Assembly (NCBI GenBank): GCA_019425655.1
Contig: NQWY01000017.1
Coordinates: forward strand, 1 to 64,000
Direction of reading: 5' to 3'
Source of the DNA: Rhizophagus prolifer
Taxonomy: Eukaryota > Glomeromycota > Glomeromycetes > Glomerales > Glomeraceae
Length of the DNA stretch: 64,000 nucleotides
Position 1 is the first letter of the stretch. The number at the start of each line of letters is the position of its first letter. Shown one piece after another: positions 31,783-39,985 of the stretch. A model generated the notes under the pieces. It was not told the DNA's origin, did no database searches, and was given only the letters and a program-made list of their open reading frames with translations. The translations under genes were made by a program, and so were the position numbers.

Positions 31783-32529
31783 ATGAATCAAGAGAAAAAA
31801 GACGATTTTATTTTCGGGTTAAGACCTGTATTAGAAGCCATTGAAGCAGGAAAAACCATTGACAAAATATTTGTGCAGAATGCGTTGCAAGGTGAAATCT
31901 ATATCGAACTGAAACAACTTCTTTCAAAACACAATATCCGTCCCAACTACGTTCCTGTAGAAAAACTGAATCGTTTTACGAGAAAAAACCACCAAGGTGT
32001 GGTTGCTTTTATATCAGATGTTCCGTTTCATAAAATCGAAGATGTATTGCCTCAGCTTTTTGAGGAAGGTAAAACGCCTTTTATCTTAGTTCTTGACCGT
32101 TTGACGGATGTCAGAAACTTTGGTGCCATTTGCAGAACTGCAGAATGTGTTGGCATTCATGCCGTTGTCATTCCTGAAAAAGGAGCAGCACCGATTAATT
32201 CTGATGCAATTAAAACGTCTGCCGGCGCCATTTACAATATCAAAATCTGCAAAGAAAAAAACCTTGCTCATACCGTTGATTTTCTGCAGCAAAGTGGTGT
32301 TTCCGTTTTTGCAGCAACAGAAAAGGCGCAGAAATTGATATATGATGTCGACTTCCGAGAACCCTGCGCTATCGTGATGGGAAATGAAGAGACAGGAATT
32401 TCCAAAGAAGTACTTCATCACGCTGATGAAAAAATAAAACTTCCAATAGAAGGTAAAACCCAATCGCTGAACGTCTCTGTAGCTTGTGGCGCCATTCTCT
32501 ATGAAGCGGTGAGACAGAAGTTGAGTTAG
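31783..32529 (+). CDS. rlmB: 23S rRNA (guanosine-2'-O-)-methyltransferase RlmB
   Basis: The 248-residue SpoU-type methyltransferase has an N-terminal substrate-binding domain (IFGLRPVLEAIEAGKTIDKI) and the knotted catalytic domain with motif 1 (LDRLTDVRNFGAICRTAECV), motif 2 (IVMGNEETGISKEVLHHAD) and motif 3 (LPIEGKTQSLNVSVACGAIL). It methylates a conserved 23S rRNA guanosine with S-adenosylmethionine. The length and all motifs are normal. It is single and followed by an intergenic repeat. Confidence 0.95.
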   Translation: MNQEKKDDFIFGLRPVLEAIEAGKTIDKIFVQNALQGEIYIELKQLLSKHNIRPNYVPVEKLNRFTRKNHQGVVAFISDVPFHKIEDVLPQLFEEGKTPFILVLDRLTDVRNFGAICRTAECVGIHAVVIPEKGAAPINSDAIKTSAGAIYNIKICKEKNLAHTVDFLQQSGVSVFAATEKAQKLIYDVDFREPCAIVMGNEETGISKEVLHHADEKIKLPIEGKTQSLNVSVACGAILYEAVRQKLS

Positions 32530-32544
32530 AGAGCTTGAGTGTTA

Positions 32545-32698
32545 GTTGCCCAACTTTCTGAAACGTACAACTGCAATAGGGATAGCAGTGGAAATCCTTT
32601 TTATTTTGATGGCATTGAGCTTCGGGAAAATAAAAAGATTGCGACGGATAGCCCGACCCGAGCGGTGGCCTTGAGCCCTGGCGAGGGGATTACCCAAA
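32545..32698. repeat. Intergenic palindromic repeat, copy A
   Basis: It includes GGGATAGCAGTGGAAATCCT, then a hairpin of TTTTTATTTT with AAAATAAAAAG around a variable loop, then GACGGATAGCCCGACCC. The layout matches copies near 53188-53275 and 57999-58094: a conserved block, a variable A/T-stem hairpin, and a conserved closing block. It lies between rlmB and the DUF6263 gene. A 61-codon frame through it has no support. Confidence 0.6.
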
Positions 32699-32755
32699 AT
32701 ATTATATTAAACACAGAATGGTAAAAAATCATTCATCATTTATCAAATATCATTT

Positions 32756-33799
32756 ATGAAAAAATTAACGGCGCTTGCGCTTATTGCAATAACATTAACA
32801 GCTTGTAAAAAAGAAACGAAAACAATTACAAGAGTGGACCCGAAAACGGGAAAAACAGAAACCGTAACGGTAGAAGTTTCACCGGAAGAAGCGGCAAAAC
32901 CAAAAGCGATTGCTGACAGCAGTGGCGTTTATAAACAAAAATTCATCCTGGAAAAAGGCGTGACTTATCCTTTGGTGTCTTACCAGAGAGAAATCCAGAC
33001 ATTTACATCACCGGACGGAAAAACAATGTCAGGAACCAATGAAACCACAGATGAAATGTCTGTAACCGTCAACGATTTCAAAGATAACATCTATGATCTG
33101 ACGCTCAATATGGTGGGCAAAAGAATGTCGAGTTCTGCCAACGGAAAAACAGTAGTTATAGACACCAAACAATCTGCGCCAAAAGAAGATGCTCTGAAAA
33201 TGGATTATATGGTGAGCAAAGGCCTGGCAGGCAATAAACTGAATGTGAAAATGGATGTTTATGGGAATATCAAATCGGTTACAGGATTCGAAGCAGTACA
33301 TAACAATCTAAGAAAAGCGATTGCCGGAACAATCAAAGAAAAGAAACAGCAAGACGCAATTATTGAGAATTTTAAGGCCGGCTTCAATGAAGAAATGATG
33401 AAGGAACAATTAGGAAAAAATCTGAAACTGATTCCGGCAAAGGGTGTTAAAATCGGAGAAAAATGGACCACTTCTGAAGACATCGACCCAAGCGGAAAGC
33501 TGAAGCAAACATTGACTTTCACTTTGGTAAAAGTGGAAGACGGCAAGGCAGAAATAGATGTGAAAGGAACAATTCCTTCCAAATCCGACAAGCAATCTAA
33601 GGACGGAATGACGCACACGATGAGTATGGGCGGTTCTGAAAGCGGAAAAATCATTGTCGATGAGAATACGGGCTGGCTTCTGAATCAGAATCTGTCGGTA
33701 AAAACCAATCAGAAAGAATCGTTGTCAGACGGTAAACAGACGCAAAGTATGTCGAAAAACTCGACAACGTCTATCATCATTAATCCTTCTTATAAATAA
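32756..33799 (+). CDS. DUF6263 family lipoprotein
   Basis: The 347-residue protein has a lipoprotein signal (ALIAITLTAC, Cys about residue 17) followed by a charged linker (KKETKTITRVDPKTGKTETV) and a strand-rich domain (FILEKGVTYPLVSYQREIQT, then LIPAKGVKIGEKWTTSEDID). The pattern matches the DUF6263 family of Bacteroidota envelope proteins of unknown function. It is followed 10 bp later by a DUF4834 gene, which is probably cotranscribed. Confidence 0.82.
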   Translation: MKKLTALALIAITLTACKKETKTITRVDPKTGKTETVTVEVSPEEAAKPKAIADSSGVYKQKFILEKGVTYPLVSYQREIQTFTSPDGKTMSGTNETTDEMSVTVNDFKDNIYDLTLNMVGKRMSSSANGKTVVIDTKQSAPKEDALKMDYMVSKGLAGNKLNVKMDVYGNIKSVTGFEAVHNNLRKAIAGTIKEKKQQDAIIENFKAGFNEEMMKEQLGKNLKLIPAKGVKIGEKWTTSEDIDPSGKLKQTLTFTLVKVEDGKAEIDVKGTIPSKSDKQSKDGMTHTMSMGGSESGKIIVDENTGWLLNQNLSVKTNQKESLSDGKQTQSMSKNSTTSIIINPSYK

Positions 33800-33808
33800 A
33801 ATCAGGAA

Positions 33809-34039
33809 ATGAAATACATTTTCGAATTCATATTAGCAACTATTATTATATTCTTCGTTTGGAATATTTTGAAAAGATTGTTTTTTAATGCATTCTATAA
33901 AAATTTCCCAACATTGAATCCTAAAAATCAACAGCAGAACCAACAGCAAGCCACTTCTAAAAAAATGCCTGCGAAAAAAGTAAATTGGGATGCGGAAACT
34001 GTAGATTACGAGGAAATAAAGGAAGAGAAGAAACCTTAG
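33809..34039 (+). CDS. DUF4834 family small membrane protein
   Basis: The 76-residue protein has an N-terminal membrane segment (YIFEFILATIIIFFVWNILK), a Gln/Asn-rich linker and the conserved tail KVNWDAETVDYEEI. It fits DUF4834, a small inner-membrane family common in Flavobacteriia. It is 10 bp after the DUF6263 gene and ends before a strong terminator. Its function is unknown. Confidence 0.82.
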   Translation: MKYIFEFILATIIIFFVWNILKRLFFNAFYKNFPTLNPKNQQQNQQQATSKKMPAKKVNWDAETVDYEEIKEEKKP

Positions 34040-34064
34040 TTTAAATCTTAATTAAAATAAACAC

Positions 34065-34100
34065 AAAACCTTTCAGATTTTTGAGTCTGAAAGGTTTTTT
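34065..34100 (+). terminator. Terminator after the DUF6263-DUF4834 pair
   Basis: Stem AAACCTTTCAGA (34066-34077) with TCTGAAAGGTTT (34086-34097), then a T-run. Confidence 0.9.
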
Positions 34101-34141
34101 AATATTAAATTTGGATTTCGAAAATTTAAAGCAATCATTGT

Positions 34142-36679
34142 ATGTTCAAAAACAACAAAAATCTAATATTCGTTCTTGCAAGTCTTGTCATTTTCATTTT
34201 GCTGGCGGTGGTTTATGCCAATCCTGTTATTTCAGGAAAACGATTGATGCAGCACGATATCGTATTTTACAAAGGTGGCGCAGAAGAATTGTTGCAATAT
34301 CGTGCGAATAACGATAAAGAAACCTATTGGAGCGATGCAATGTTTGGCGGAATGCCGACTTATCAAACCGGAGCACAATTCCGTGGTGATGTCATCAAAA
34401 AAATAGATGATTTGTTTTTGTTCCTTCCAAAACCTGCGAATTATTTATTCTTATTGTTTGCAGGATTTTTCTTTCTGGGAATGGTTGCGGTACGTAACTG
34501 GAAATATGCTTTATTAGGCGCAACATTCTTCGGATTATCCACTTATTTCTACATTATTATTGCGGCCGGACACAACGGGAAAGTTCATACAATTGCTTAT
34601 TTCGCACCACTTTTAGCCGGGATTATTCTGGTTTATTTCAGGAAAAAATACATTCTCGGATTCATTGTTACAGCGCTTTTTGCCGGTTTACAGATTTGTG
34701 CGAACCACCCACAGATGACTTATTATCTGTTCCTTGGATTAGGATTCTTATTCCTGTCCGAATTGATAAGAGCCATCAAAGGAAAAATCGAATGGAAACA
34801 TTTCCTGATTTCGTCCGGATTGGTCGGATTAGCAGTAATCATCGGTGTTGGAATGAACTCCCAAAGAATTATGGCAAATGCCGAATATGTGAAAGAAACC
34901 GTTCGTGGAAAGCAAATCCTTAACACAAGTTCTCACACCGCCGGAAAATCCGGAATGGACAAAGAAAGCATCACAATGTGGAGCTATGGAAAACTGGAAA
35001 CACTTAACTTATTCATTCCGAGATTAATGGGCGGTGGAAGTCAGGAACCGGGTTCGGACAAAATGATGGAAAAAGTGCAGGAATTGGCTCAGGAAAATAT
35101 CAAATCTCAACAGGAATACGAAATGATGATGAAAGGCTTCGGAAGCCTGACTTATTGGGGCGACCAACCGAGCACTTCAGGGCCTGCTTATCAGGGTGCG
35201 GTTGTTTGTTTCCTGGCAGTTTTAGGCTTTTTCTTTGCCGGAAAAAAGTACAGATATTGGATTTTAGGCGCGTCGATTTTGACCATTTTATTGGCTTGGG
35301 GAAGCAATTTCGCAGTTCTTACAGACTTCTTTATCGATTATATTCCGATGTATAATAAGTTCCGTGCACCGTCTTCTATCTTGGTGGTTGTCGAGTTTTT
35401 ATTCCCATTGATTGCGATACTCGGGTTATATAAATTCTTTACCGATGAAAAGCTTACAGAAGAATATAAAAAGAAAATCTTGCTTTACATTTCGGGAACA
35501 GTTCTAGGAATCACGTTGATTTTATTGGTTTTTGGAAAAGGAATTTTAGGCTTCTACACAGCCAATGAGAAAACTTATCTTCCACCTTTTTTACTGGATT
35601 ATTTGGTGAGCGAAAGAGCATCAATGTTCCAGGCTGATGCTATCAAAGCCATTATTTATGTTTTAATAACAGCAGGCACTTTATTTTTAGGATTAAAGAA
35701 AAAACTGAATGTAAATGTTGTTCTATTAATAATTGGATTCGTGAGTTTGTTCGATCTTTGGACCGTTAACAGACGTTATTTGAACGATGATAACTTCGTC
35801 GACAAAACTTTTGCTGATTCGCCGTTCCAGACCGAAAATTCGGAATATCTGATGAGTAAAGCCGGCAACGATTCGTTTGTTCAAAGTCTTTTGCAACAAA
35901 CTGAGGTTAATAAAGCATTACAAACAATCGCTGAAAAAGATAAAGACCATTACAGGATTTTCAATAATATTCTATCAACTTTCAGCGAGACTAATACGTC
36001 TTATTTTAAATCTTCAATTGGTGGTTATCACGCCGTGAAATTGAGACGATATGATGACCTTATCAACAAATATTTCTCAACGACTGACCAGGTGAAAACG
36101 GTTAGAATCCTGAATATGCTGAACACCAAATATTTCTTAGTAGGTGACCAGCAAAAACCGGAAATCACACCTAATCCGGAAGCAAACGGTAACGCTTGGT
36201 TTGTTTCTGATATCAAATTTGTGAACAATCCTAATGAAGAACTGAACGAAACCGGAAACGTGGACACCAAGACTGTTGCTGTGATTTCGAAGGATGACAA
36301 AGCTTATTTCAATGGGAAAAATCTGGTAAAAGATTCAACTGCTTATTTGACATTGAAAACGTATCAACCGAACGAATTATCATTTGAATCATCTTCTAAA
36401 ACGCCTCAATTAGCAATATTTTCAGAAGTTTATTATCCGCACGGCTGGAATGTTTATCTGGACGGAAACAAAGTGGATTACATCAAAGCGAATTATCTTT
36501 TGAGAGCGCTTTACGTTCCTGCAGGTAAACATAAAATCGAAATGAAATTTGAACCTGCCGTTATCGAAAAAGGAAAACTATTCTCTTTGATAAGTTTTGG
36601 TTTGTTTATTTTGTTGAGTTTGATTGGAGGATATTTTCTGTTTAAGAATTCTAGGAAATCTGAGGCTGTTCAAGCCTAA
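34142..36679 (+). CDS. YfhO family membrane protein
   Basis: The 845-residue protein has about 12 membrane segments, for example LIFVLASLVIFILLAVVYAN at the start and LISFGLFILLSLIGGYFLFK at the end. Conserved YfhO motifs are SDAMFGGMPTYQTGAQF near residue 62, and a large extracytoplasmic C-terminal domain with FSEVYYPHGWNVYLDG. YfhO proteins are GT-C-like membrane proteins thought to take part in lipid-linked glycosylation or lipoteichoic acid modification; the substrate here is unknown. The start at ATG 34142 follows a promoter region after the preceding terminator. Confidence 0.88.
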   Translation: MFKNNKNLIFVLASLVIFILLAVVYANPVISGKRLMQHDIVFYKGGAEELLQYRANNDKETYWSDAMFGGMPTYQTGAQFRGDVIKKIDDLFLFLPKPANYLFLLFAGFFFLGMVAVRNWKYALLGATFFGLSTYFYIIIAAGHNGKVHTIAYFAPLLAGIILVYFRKKYILGFIVTALFAGLQICANHPQMTYYLFLGLGFLFLSELIRAIKGKIEWKHFLISSGLVGLAVIIGVGMNSQRIMANAEYVKETVRGKQILNTSSHTAGKSGMDKESITMWSYGKLETLNLFIPRLMGGGSQEPGSDKMMEKVQELAQENIKSQQEYEMMMKGFGSLTYWGDQPSTSGPAYQGAVVCFLAVLGFFFAGKKYRYWILGASILTILLAWGSNFAVLTDFFIDYIPMYNKFRAPSSILVVVEFLFPLIAILGLYKFFTDEKLTEEYKKKILLYISGTVLGITLILLVFGKGILGFYTANEKTYLPPFLLDYLVSERASMFQADAIKAIIYVLITAGTLFLGLKKKLNVNVVLLIIGFVSLFDLWTVNRRYLNDDNFVDKTFADSPFQTENSEYLMSKAGNDSFVQSLLQQTEVNKALQTIAEKDKDHYRIFNNILSTFSETNTSYFKSSIGGYHAVKLRRYDDLINKYFSTTDQVKTVRILNMLNTKYFLVGDQQKPEITPNPEANGNAWFVSDIKFVNNPNEELNETGNVDTKTVAVISKDDKAYFNGKNLVKDSTAYLTLKTYQPNELSFESSSKTPQLAIFSEVYYPHGWNVYLDGNKVDYIKANYLLRALYVPAGKHKIEMKFEPAVIEKGKLFSLISFGLFILLSLIGGYFLFKNSRKSEAVQA

Positions 36680-36700
36680 AAATATTTGATAAAAACATAA

Positions 36701-36730
36701 AAAAGCAACTCGATTTGAGTTGCTTTTTTT
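36701..36730 (+). terminator. Terminator of the YfhO gene
   Basis: Stem AAAAGCAACTC (36701-36711) with GAGTTGCTTTT (36717-36727), loop GATTT, then T-run. It is nearly the same as the terminator at 37207-37242. Confidence 0.9.
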
Positions 36731-36758
36731 ATTAAATTTGAATTATAAACTTAACTAA

Positions 36759-37196
36759 ATGATTCCACAAACTGAGATTGAGCTAGAAAATTGGATGAAG
36801 AATAATTGCTATAATTTCAATAGTTACTCTATTAACGGAAATTTTATCTGGGAAGGTTTTGGAATCGAAAAAGACGGATCACTTTTTCATTGGTACTACA
36901 CTGAGCGTGGAGAAAAAAATATACTTGAAACCTTCAGAACTGAACAAGAAATCATTGAGTTTGTATATAATCAATTAAAAACTGACAAATGGGCGAAAAC
37001 GCACTGCATAGGTTTTGGATTCGACAAAAATGAAGTAGAACAGCTAGTAAAAATTCTTAATGAGATGAATGTTGAATATTTTCAAGACCAAATCCCTTAC
37101 TATACCGACAAATCCACATACAGGACTTTTGTTTTAGGATGTGATATTTTGAAAGTTGAGAATTTAAAAACAAAATATTATAACCCACCTCAATAA
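36759..37196 (+). CDS. Hypothetical orphan protein
   Basis: The 145-residue acidic protein opens MIPQTEIELENWMKNNCYNF and has repeated aromatic strand segments (WEGFGIEKDGSLFHWYYTER, and IEFVYNQLKTDKWAKTHCIG). Its composition resembles small immunity-type proteins, but I do not recognise a family and no toxin gene is adjacent. It is cytoplasmic (no signal). It stands alone between two near-identical terminators (36701-36730 and 37207-37242), which suggests insertion of a single-gene cassette. Confidence 0.55.
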   Translation: MIPQTEIELENWMKNNCYNFNSYSINGNFIWEGFGIEKDGSLFHWYYTERGEKNILETFRTEQEIIEFVYNQLKTDKWAKTHCIGFGFDKNEVEQLVKILNEMNVEYFQDQIPYYTDKSTYRTFVLGCDILKVENLKTKYYNPPQ

Positions 37197-37206
37197 CCGT
37201 AAAAAT

Positions 37207-37242
37207 AAAAAAAGCAACCCAAATTGAGTTGCTTTTTTTTTT
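37207..37242. terminator. Bidirectional terminator between the orphan gene and rpsO
   Basis: AAAAAAAGCAAC (37207-37218) pairs with GTTGCTTTTTTT (37228-37239), with a long T-run on the plus strand and a matching A-run on the other side. It serves both convergent genes. Confidence 0.88.
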
Positions 37243-37257
37243 TACCTGAACCTGGAA

Positions 37258-37527
37258 TTATTTTCTGATTCCTAATTCTGCGATAATCGCTCTATATCTA
37301 TTGATATCTTTATTTTTCAAATAATCAAGAAGAGCTTTTCTCTTCCCTACCAATTTTACAAGAGATTTTTCTGTAGCGAAATCTTTGTGGTTAGCTTTTA
37401 AGTGCTGAGAAAGGTGGTTGATTCTAAAAGTGAATAGAGCAACTTGTCCTTCAGCGCTTCCTGTGTCTTGTGCAGATTTACCGTGTTTTGCGAAAATTTC
37501 TGCTTTTTTTTCTGTTGTTAGATACAT
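37258..37527 (-). CDS. rpsO: 30S ribosomal protein S15
   Basis: The 89-residue protein is full length and carries the S15 signature (GSAEGQVALFTFRINHLSQH, then LKANHKDFATEKSLVKLVGK and RKALLDYLK). It binds 16S rRNA early in small-subunit assembly. The leader of about 30 bp before the ATG is short, and no obvious pseudoknot could be read by eye. It stands alone and is followed by a bidirectional terminator. Confidence 0.97.
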   Translation of the reverse strand: MYLTTEKKAEIFAKHGKSAQDTGSAEGQVALFTFRINHLSQHLKANHKDFATEKSLVKLVGKRKALLDYLKNKDINRYRAIIAELGIRK

Positions 37528-37613
37528 TCCAATATTGTTTTAATAATTATTATGTAATTCGGGTGCAAAGATAGGATTATTTTTCGGATTAAAAACTGTA
37601 AATCAAAAAATTA

Positions 37614-38915
37614 TCACTTCTCTTCCATCAGATAACTTTTCAAAGATTCAAAATCAACAGAAAATTCTAAGGATTGTTTTTCTTTTTTGTTAAATGCTTC
37701 CAGTTTTTCCGGAATGATAACTTTCTCTTTCAGAACTTCTTCCACCACTTCCACAAACTTCGCCGGGTGAGCTGTTTCTAATAAAATCCCAATAAAATTT
37801 ATATTGTCACTCTGAGCTTGTCGAAGATTCTCCAATCCAAGATAAGCAACAGCTCCGTGCGGATCAAGTGTATAATTAAATTCTTTCTTCACTTTTCGCA
37901 TTGTATTTTTTGTCTCTTCATCCGAAAAAGAATAAGAAACAATCTCTTTTCTGAATTCTGAAATATCATTACTGAATAAGCTTTTCATCCTTTCAAAATT
38001 GCTTGGATTCCCGACATCCATTGCATTACTAATGGTTTGTCTGGAAGGTTTTGGTTCGTAATTTCCGGTTTCTAAGAACTTTGGAACAACATCGTTCTCG
38101 TTGGTGGAAGCAATGAATTGGTGAATTGGCAATCCCATTTTCTTGGCAAAAAGTCCGGCTGTCAGGTTTCCAAAATTCCCACTCGGAACTGAAAACACAA
38201 TTGGCTTTTCTAGTTTCTGCAATTGAGCAAATGCCCAGAAATAATAAAACGATTGCGGAATCAATCTGGCTATATTAATGCTGTTTGCAGATGTTAATGT
38301 GAATTTTTGATTCAATTCTTCATCGGACAAAATTTGTTTGGCCAAAGCCTGGCAATCATCAAAAGTGCCATCGATTTCCAAAGCTTTGATATTTCCACCC
38401 CAGGTTGTGAGTTGCTTTTCCTGTAATGGACTCACTTTTCCTTTTGGATAAAGAATGTAAACTTCAATTCCCGGAACTCCGAAAAATCCTGAAGCAACCG
38501 CACTTCCTGTATCGCCGGAAGTTGCGGCAATCACTTTCATTGGTTTTCCTTCTGAAAAATAAGACATCATTCTTGCCATAAATCTCGCTCCAACATCCTT
38601 GAAAGCCATTGTCGGACCGTGGAATAATTCCAGTGAATAAATATTGTCTGAGATTTTAACCGCAGGAATTTCGAAATTCAAAACCTCATCGATGATTTCT
38701 TTTAAATTTTCATCTGAAATAGATTCACCGAGAAATTCTTTTGCCACCCGAAAACCGATTTCCTGCAAAGTAAAATTGGATAAATTTTCACAAAATTCAG
38801 AATCTAATTTCGGAATATATTCCGGCATAAAAAGTCCGCCGTCGTCCGCTAAACCTTTTAGGATGGCAGTTTTTATATTGGTTTCTTCTTGTTGTCTTGT
38901 TGATATGTATTTCAT
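37614..38915 (-). CDS. thrC: Threonine synthase
   Basis: The start is MKYISTRQQEETNIKTAILK at 38915; a longer frame adds an unconserved head. The 433-residue PLP enzyme has the Lys-containing FHGPTMAFKDVGARFMARMM and the Gly-rich AATSGDTGSAVASGFFGV, and ends with ILLETAHPAKFVEVVEE. It makes threonine from O-phosphohomoserine. It is the last gene of thrABC, 152 bp after thrB; the gap holds repeated TTTGTG motifs. Near residues 363-373 the codons coincide with a REP-like string (37806-37831). Confidence 0.95.
   Translation of the reverse strand: MKYISTRQQEETNIKTAILKGLADDGGLFMPEYIPKLDSEFCENLSNFTLQEIGFRVAKEFLGESISDENLKEIIDEVLNFEIPAVKISDNIYSLELFHGPTMAFKDVGARFMARMMSYFSEGKPMKVIAATSGDTGSAVASGFFGVPGIEVYILYPKGKVSPLQEKQLTTWGGNIKALEIDGTFDDCQALAKQILSDEELNQKFTLTSANSINIARLIPQSFYYFWAFAQLQKLEKPIVFSVPSGNFGNLTAGLFAKKMGLPIHQFIASTNENDVVPKFLETGNYEPKPSRQTISNAMDVGNPSNFERMKSLFSNDISEFRKEIVSYSFSDEETKNTMRKVKKEFNYTLDPHGAVAYLGLENLRQAQSDNINFIGILLETAHPAKFVEVVEEVLKEKVIIPEKLEAFNKKEKQSLEFSVDFESLKSYLMEEK
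37806..37831. repeat. REP-like sequence inside thrC
   Basis: The plus strand reads GTCACTCTGAGCTTGTCGAA followed by GATTCT, matching my recollection of a widespread Bacteroidota REP-like repeat. It is translated in frame as ENLRQAQSD between two conserved thrC motifs, at a position where a loop is expected. Only one half of a typical palindrome is visible. Confidence 0.45.
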
Positions 38916-38938
38916 TTTTTCTACTAATATGTAAGTTA

Positions 38939-39064
38939 AACACAAAGCTCACAAAGTTTTTTTATATGGTATTCTTATATCTTTAAGTTCACAAGGATTG
39001 ACTTCGTCAAATATTTAATGCATAATACTAATTGTACCCTTTGTGAAACCTTTGTGCCTTTGTG
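38939..39064. repeat. CACAAAG/CTTTGTG intergenic repeats between thrC and thrB
   Basis: CACAAAG occurs twice near 38940-38957, and CTTTGTG three times in 39040-39063. The two clusters are complementary and could pair across the gap. Similar TTTGTGG strings occur near 31690-31710. They are probably common intergenic sequence, not a regulator site. Confidence 0.5.
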
Positions 39065-39067
39065 GTT

Positions 39068-39985
39068 TTAAAGAACTCTTGCGCCTCCGTCATTGATTTT
39101 AGTAACAAATGCCTCGCTTTCGATATTTTTTTGATTGAGTAATTCTTTTATTTTCAATGAAATTTCTTCCGCAATTTCCTTCTTTTCACACAAAGCAAAA
39201 ACCGAAGGACCAGAACCCGAAATCCCAAAACCAATCGCGCCGTTGTCCAAAGCCAGCTGTTTCATCTCATAAAAATAAGGAATCAGCATCGCGCGAACAG
39301 GCTCTATGATGACATCTTCCATACTTCGGCTAATCAAATCCAAATTGTTGGTGCAAAATCCGGCAACCAGACCGGCAACATTTCCCCATTGCTGAACAGC
39401 AGATTTGAGACTGATTCTTTCCTTGATGATTTTCCTAGCTTCGCCAGTCGGAACATCCACATGCGGATGAACGGAAACCACTGATAAATCCTGTGGATAC
39501 GGCAATTTCAGCGCGTCCAACGGCTCATAACTTCTGATTAGAACCAAACCTCCCAAAAGTGCGGGCGCAACATTGTCGGCGTGCGCATTTCCGCAAGCGA
39601 TTCTTTCGCCTTCCATTGCAAGCGGTAATAAATCTTGTTTGGAAAATGGTTTTTCCATCAGTTCGTTAATTGCAACCAAAGCAGCAACACTACTGGCTGC
39701 GCTGGAACCCATTCCGCTGTTGAGCGGCATTTTTTTATATAATTCAATATCAATCCCTTGGTTTGAATTTATTTTTTCGAGAAACAACCGGATGACGTGC
39801 GAAACAACATTTTTAGCCGGATCTTTTGGGAGTTTTCCATTATCGCCCTCGATTTTTGTGATAATAATTTGGTTGAAATCGTTCTTTCTTAAAATGATTT
39901 CATCGCCCGGTTCTTCTATTGCAAAACCAAGAATATCATAACCGCAAACAACATTAGCAACAGTTGCCGGCGCAAAAACTTTTAT
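39068..39985 (-). CDS. thrB: Homoserine kinase, apparent ATA start
   Basis: The conserved N-terminal sequence KVFAPATVANVVCGYDILGF is in frame with the rest of the protein (PLNSGMGSSAASSVAALVAI, and GFGISGSGPSVFALCEK), but no ATG, GTG or TTG exists near its start. The first TTG (39787) would remove about 66 conserved residues. The only suitable codon is ATA at 39985-39983, which overlaps the thrA stop codon as ATAA and gives 305 residues, the normal length. Translation probably restarts by coupling to thrA. It phosphorylates homoserine, and is a GHMP-family kinase. Confidence 0.88.
   Translation of the reverse strand: MKVFAPATVANVVCGYDILGFAIEEPGDEIILRKNDFNQIIITKIEGDNGKLPKDPAKNVVSHVIRLFLEKINSNQGIDIELYKKMPLNSGMGSSAASSVAALVAINELMEKPFSKQDLLPLAMEGERIACGNAHADNVAPALLGGLVLIRSYEPLDALKLPYPQDLSVVSVHPHVDVPTGEARKIIKERISLKSAVQQWGNVAGLVAGFCTNNLDLISRSMEDVIIEPVRAMLIPYFYEMKQLALDNGAIGFGISGSGPSVFALCEKKEIAEEISLKIKELLNQKNIESEAFVTKINDGGARVL

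Noticed and set aside
32539-32724. A 61-codon frame after rlmB
   Set aside because: It lies wholly within the intergenic repeat and is not protein-like.
36759-37196. Immunity protein of a toxin system
   Set aside because: Only a loose compositional resemblance, and no toxin gene next to it. Kept as hypothetical.
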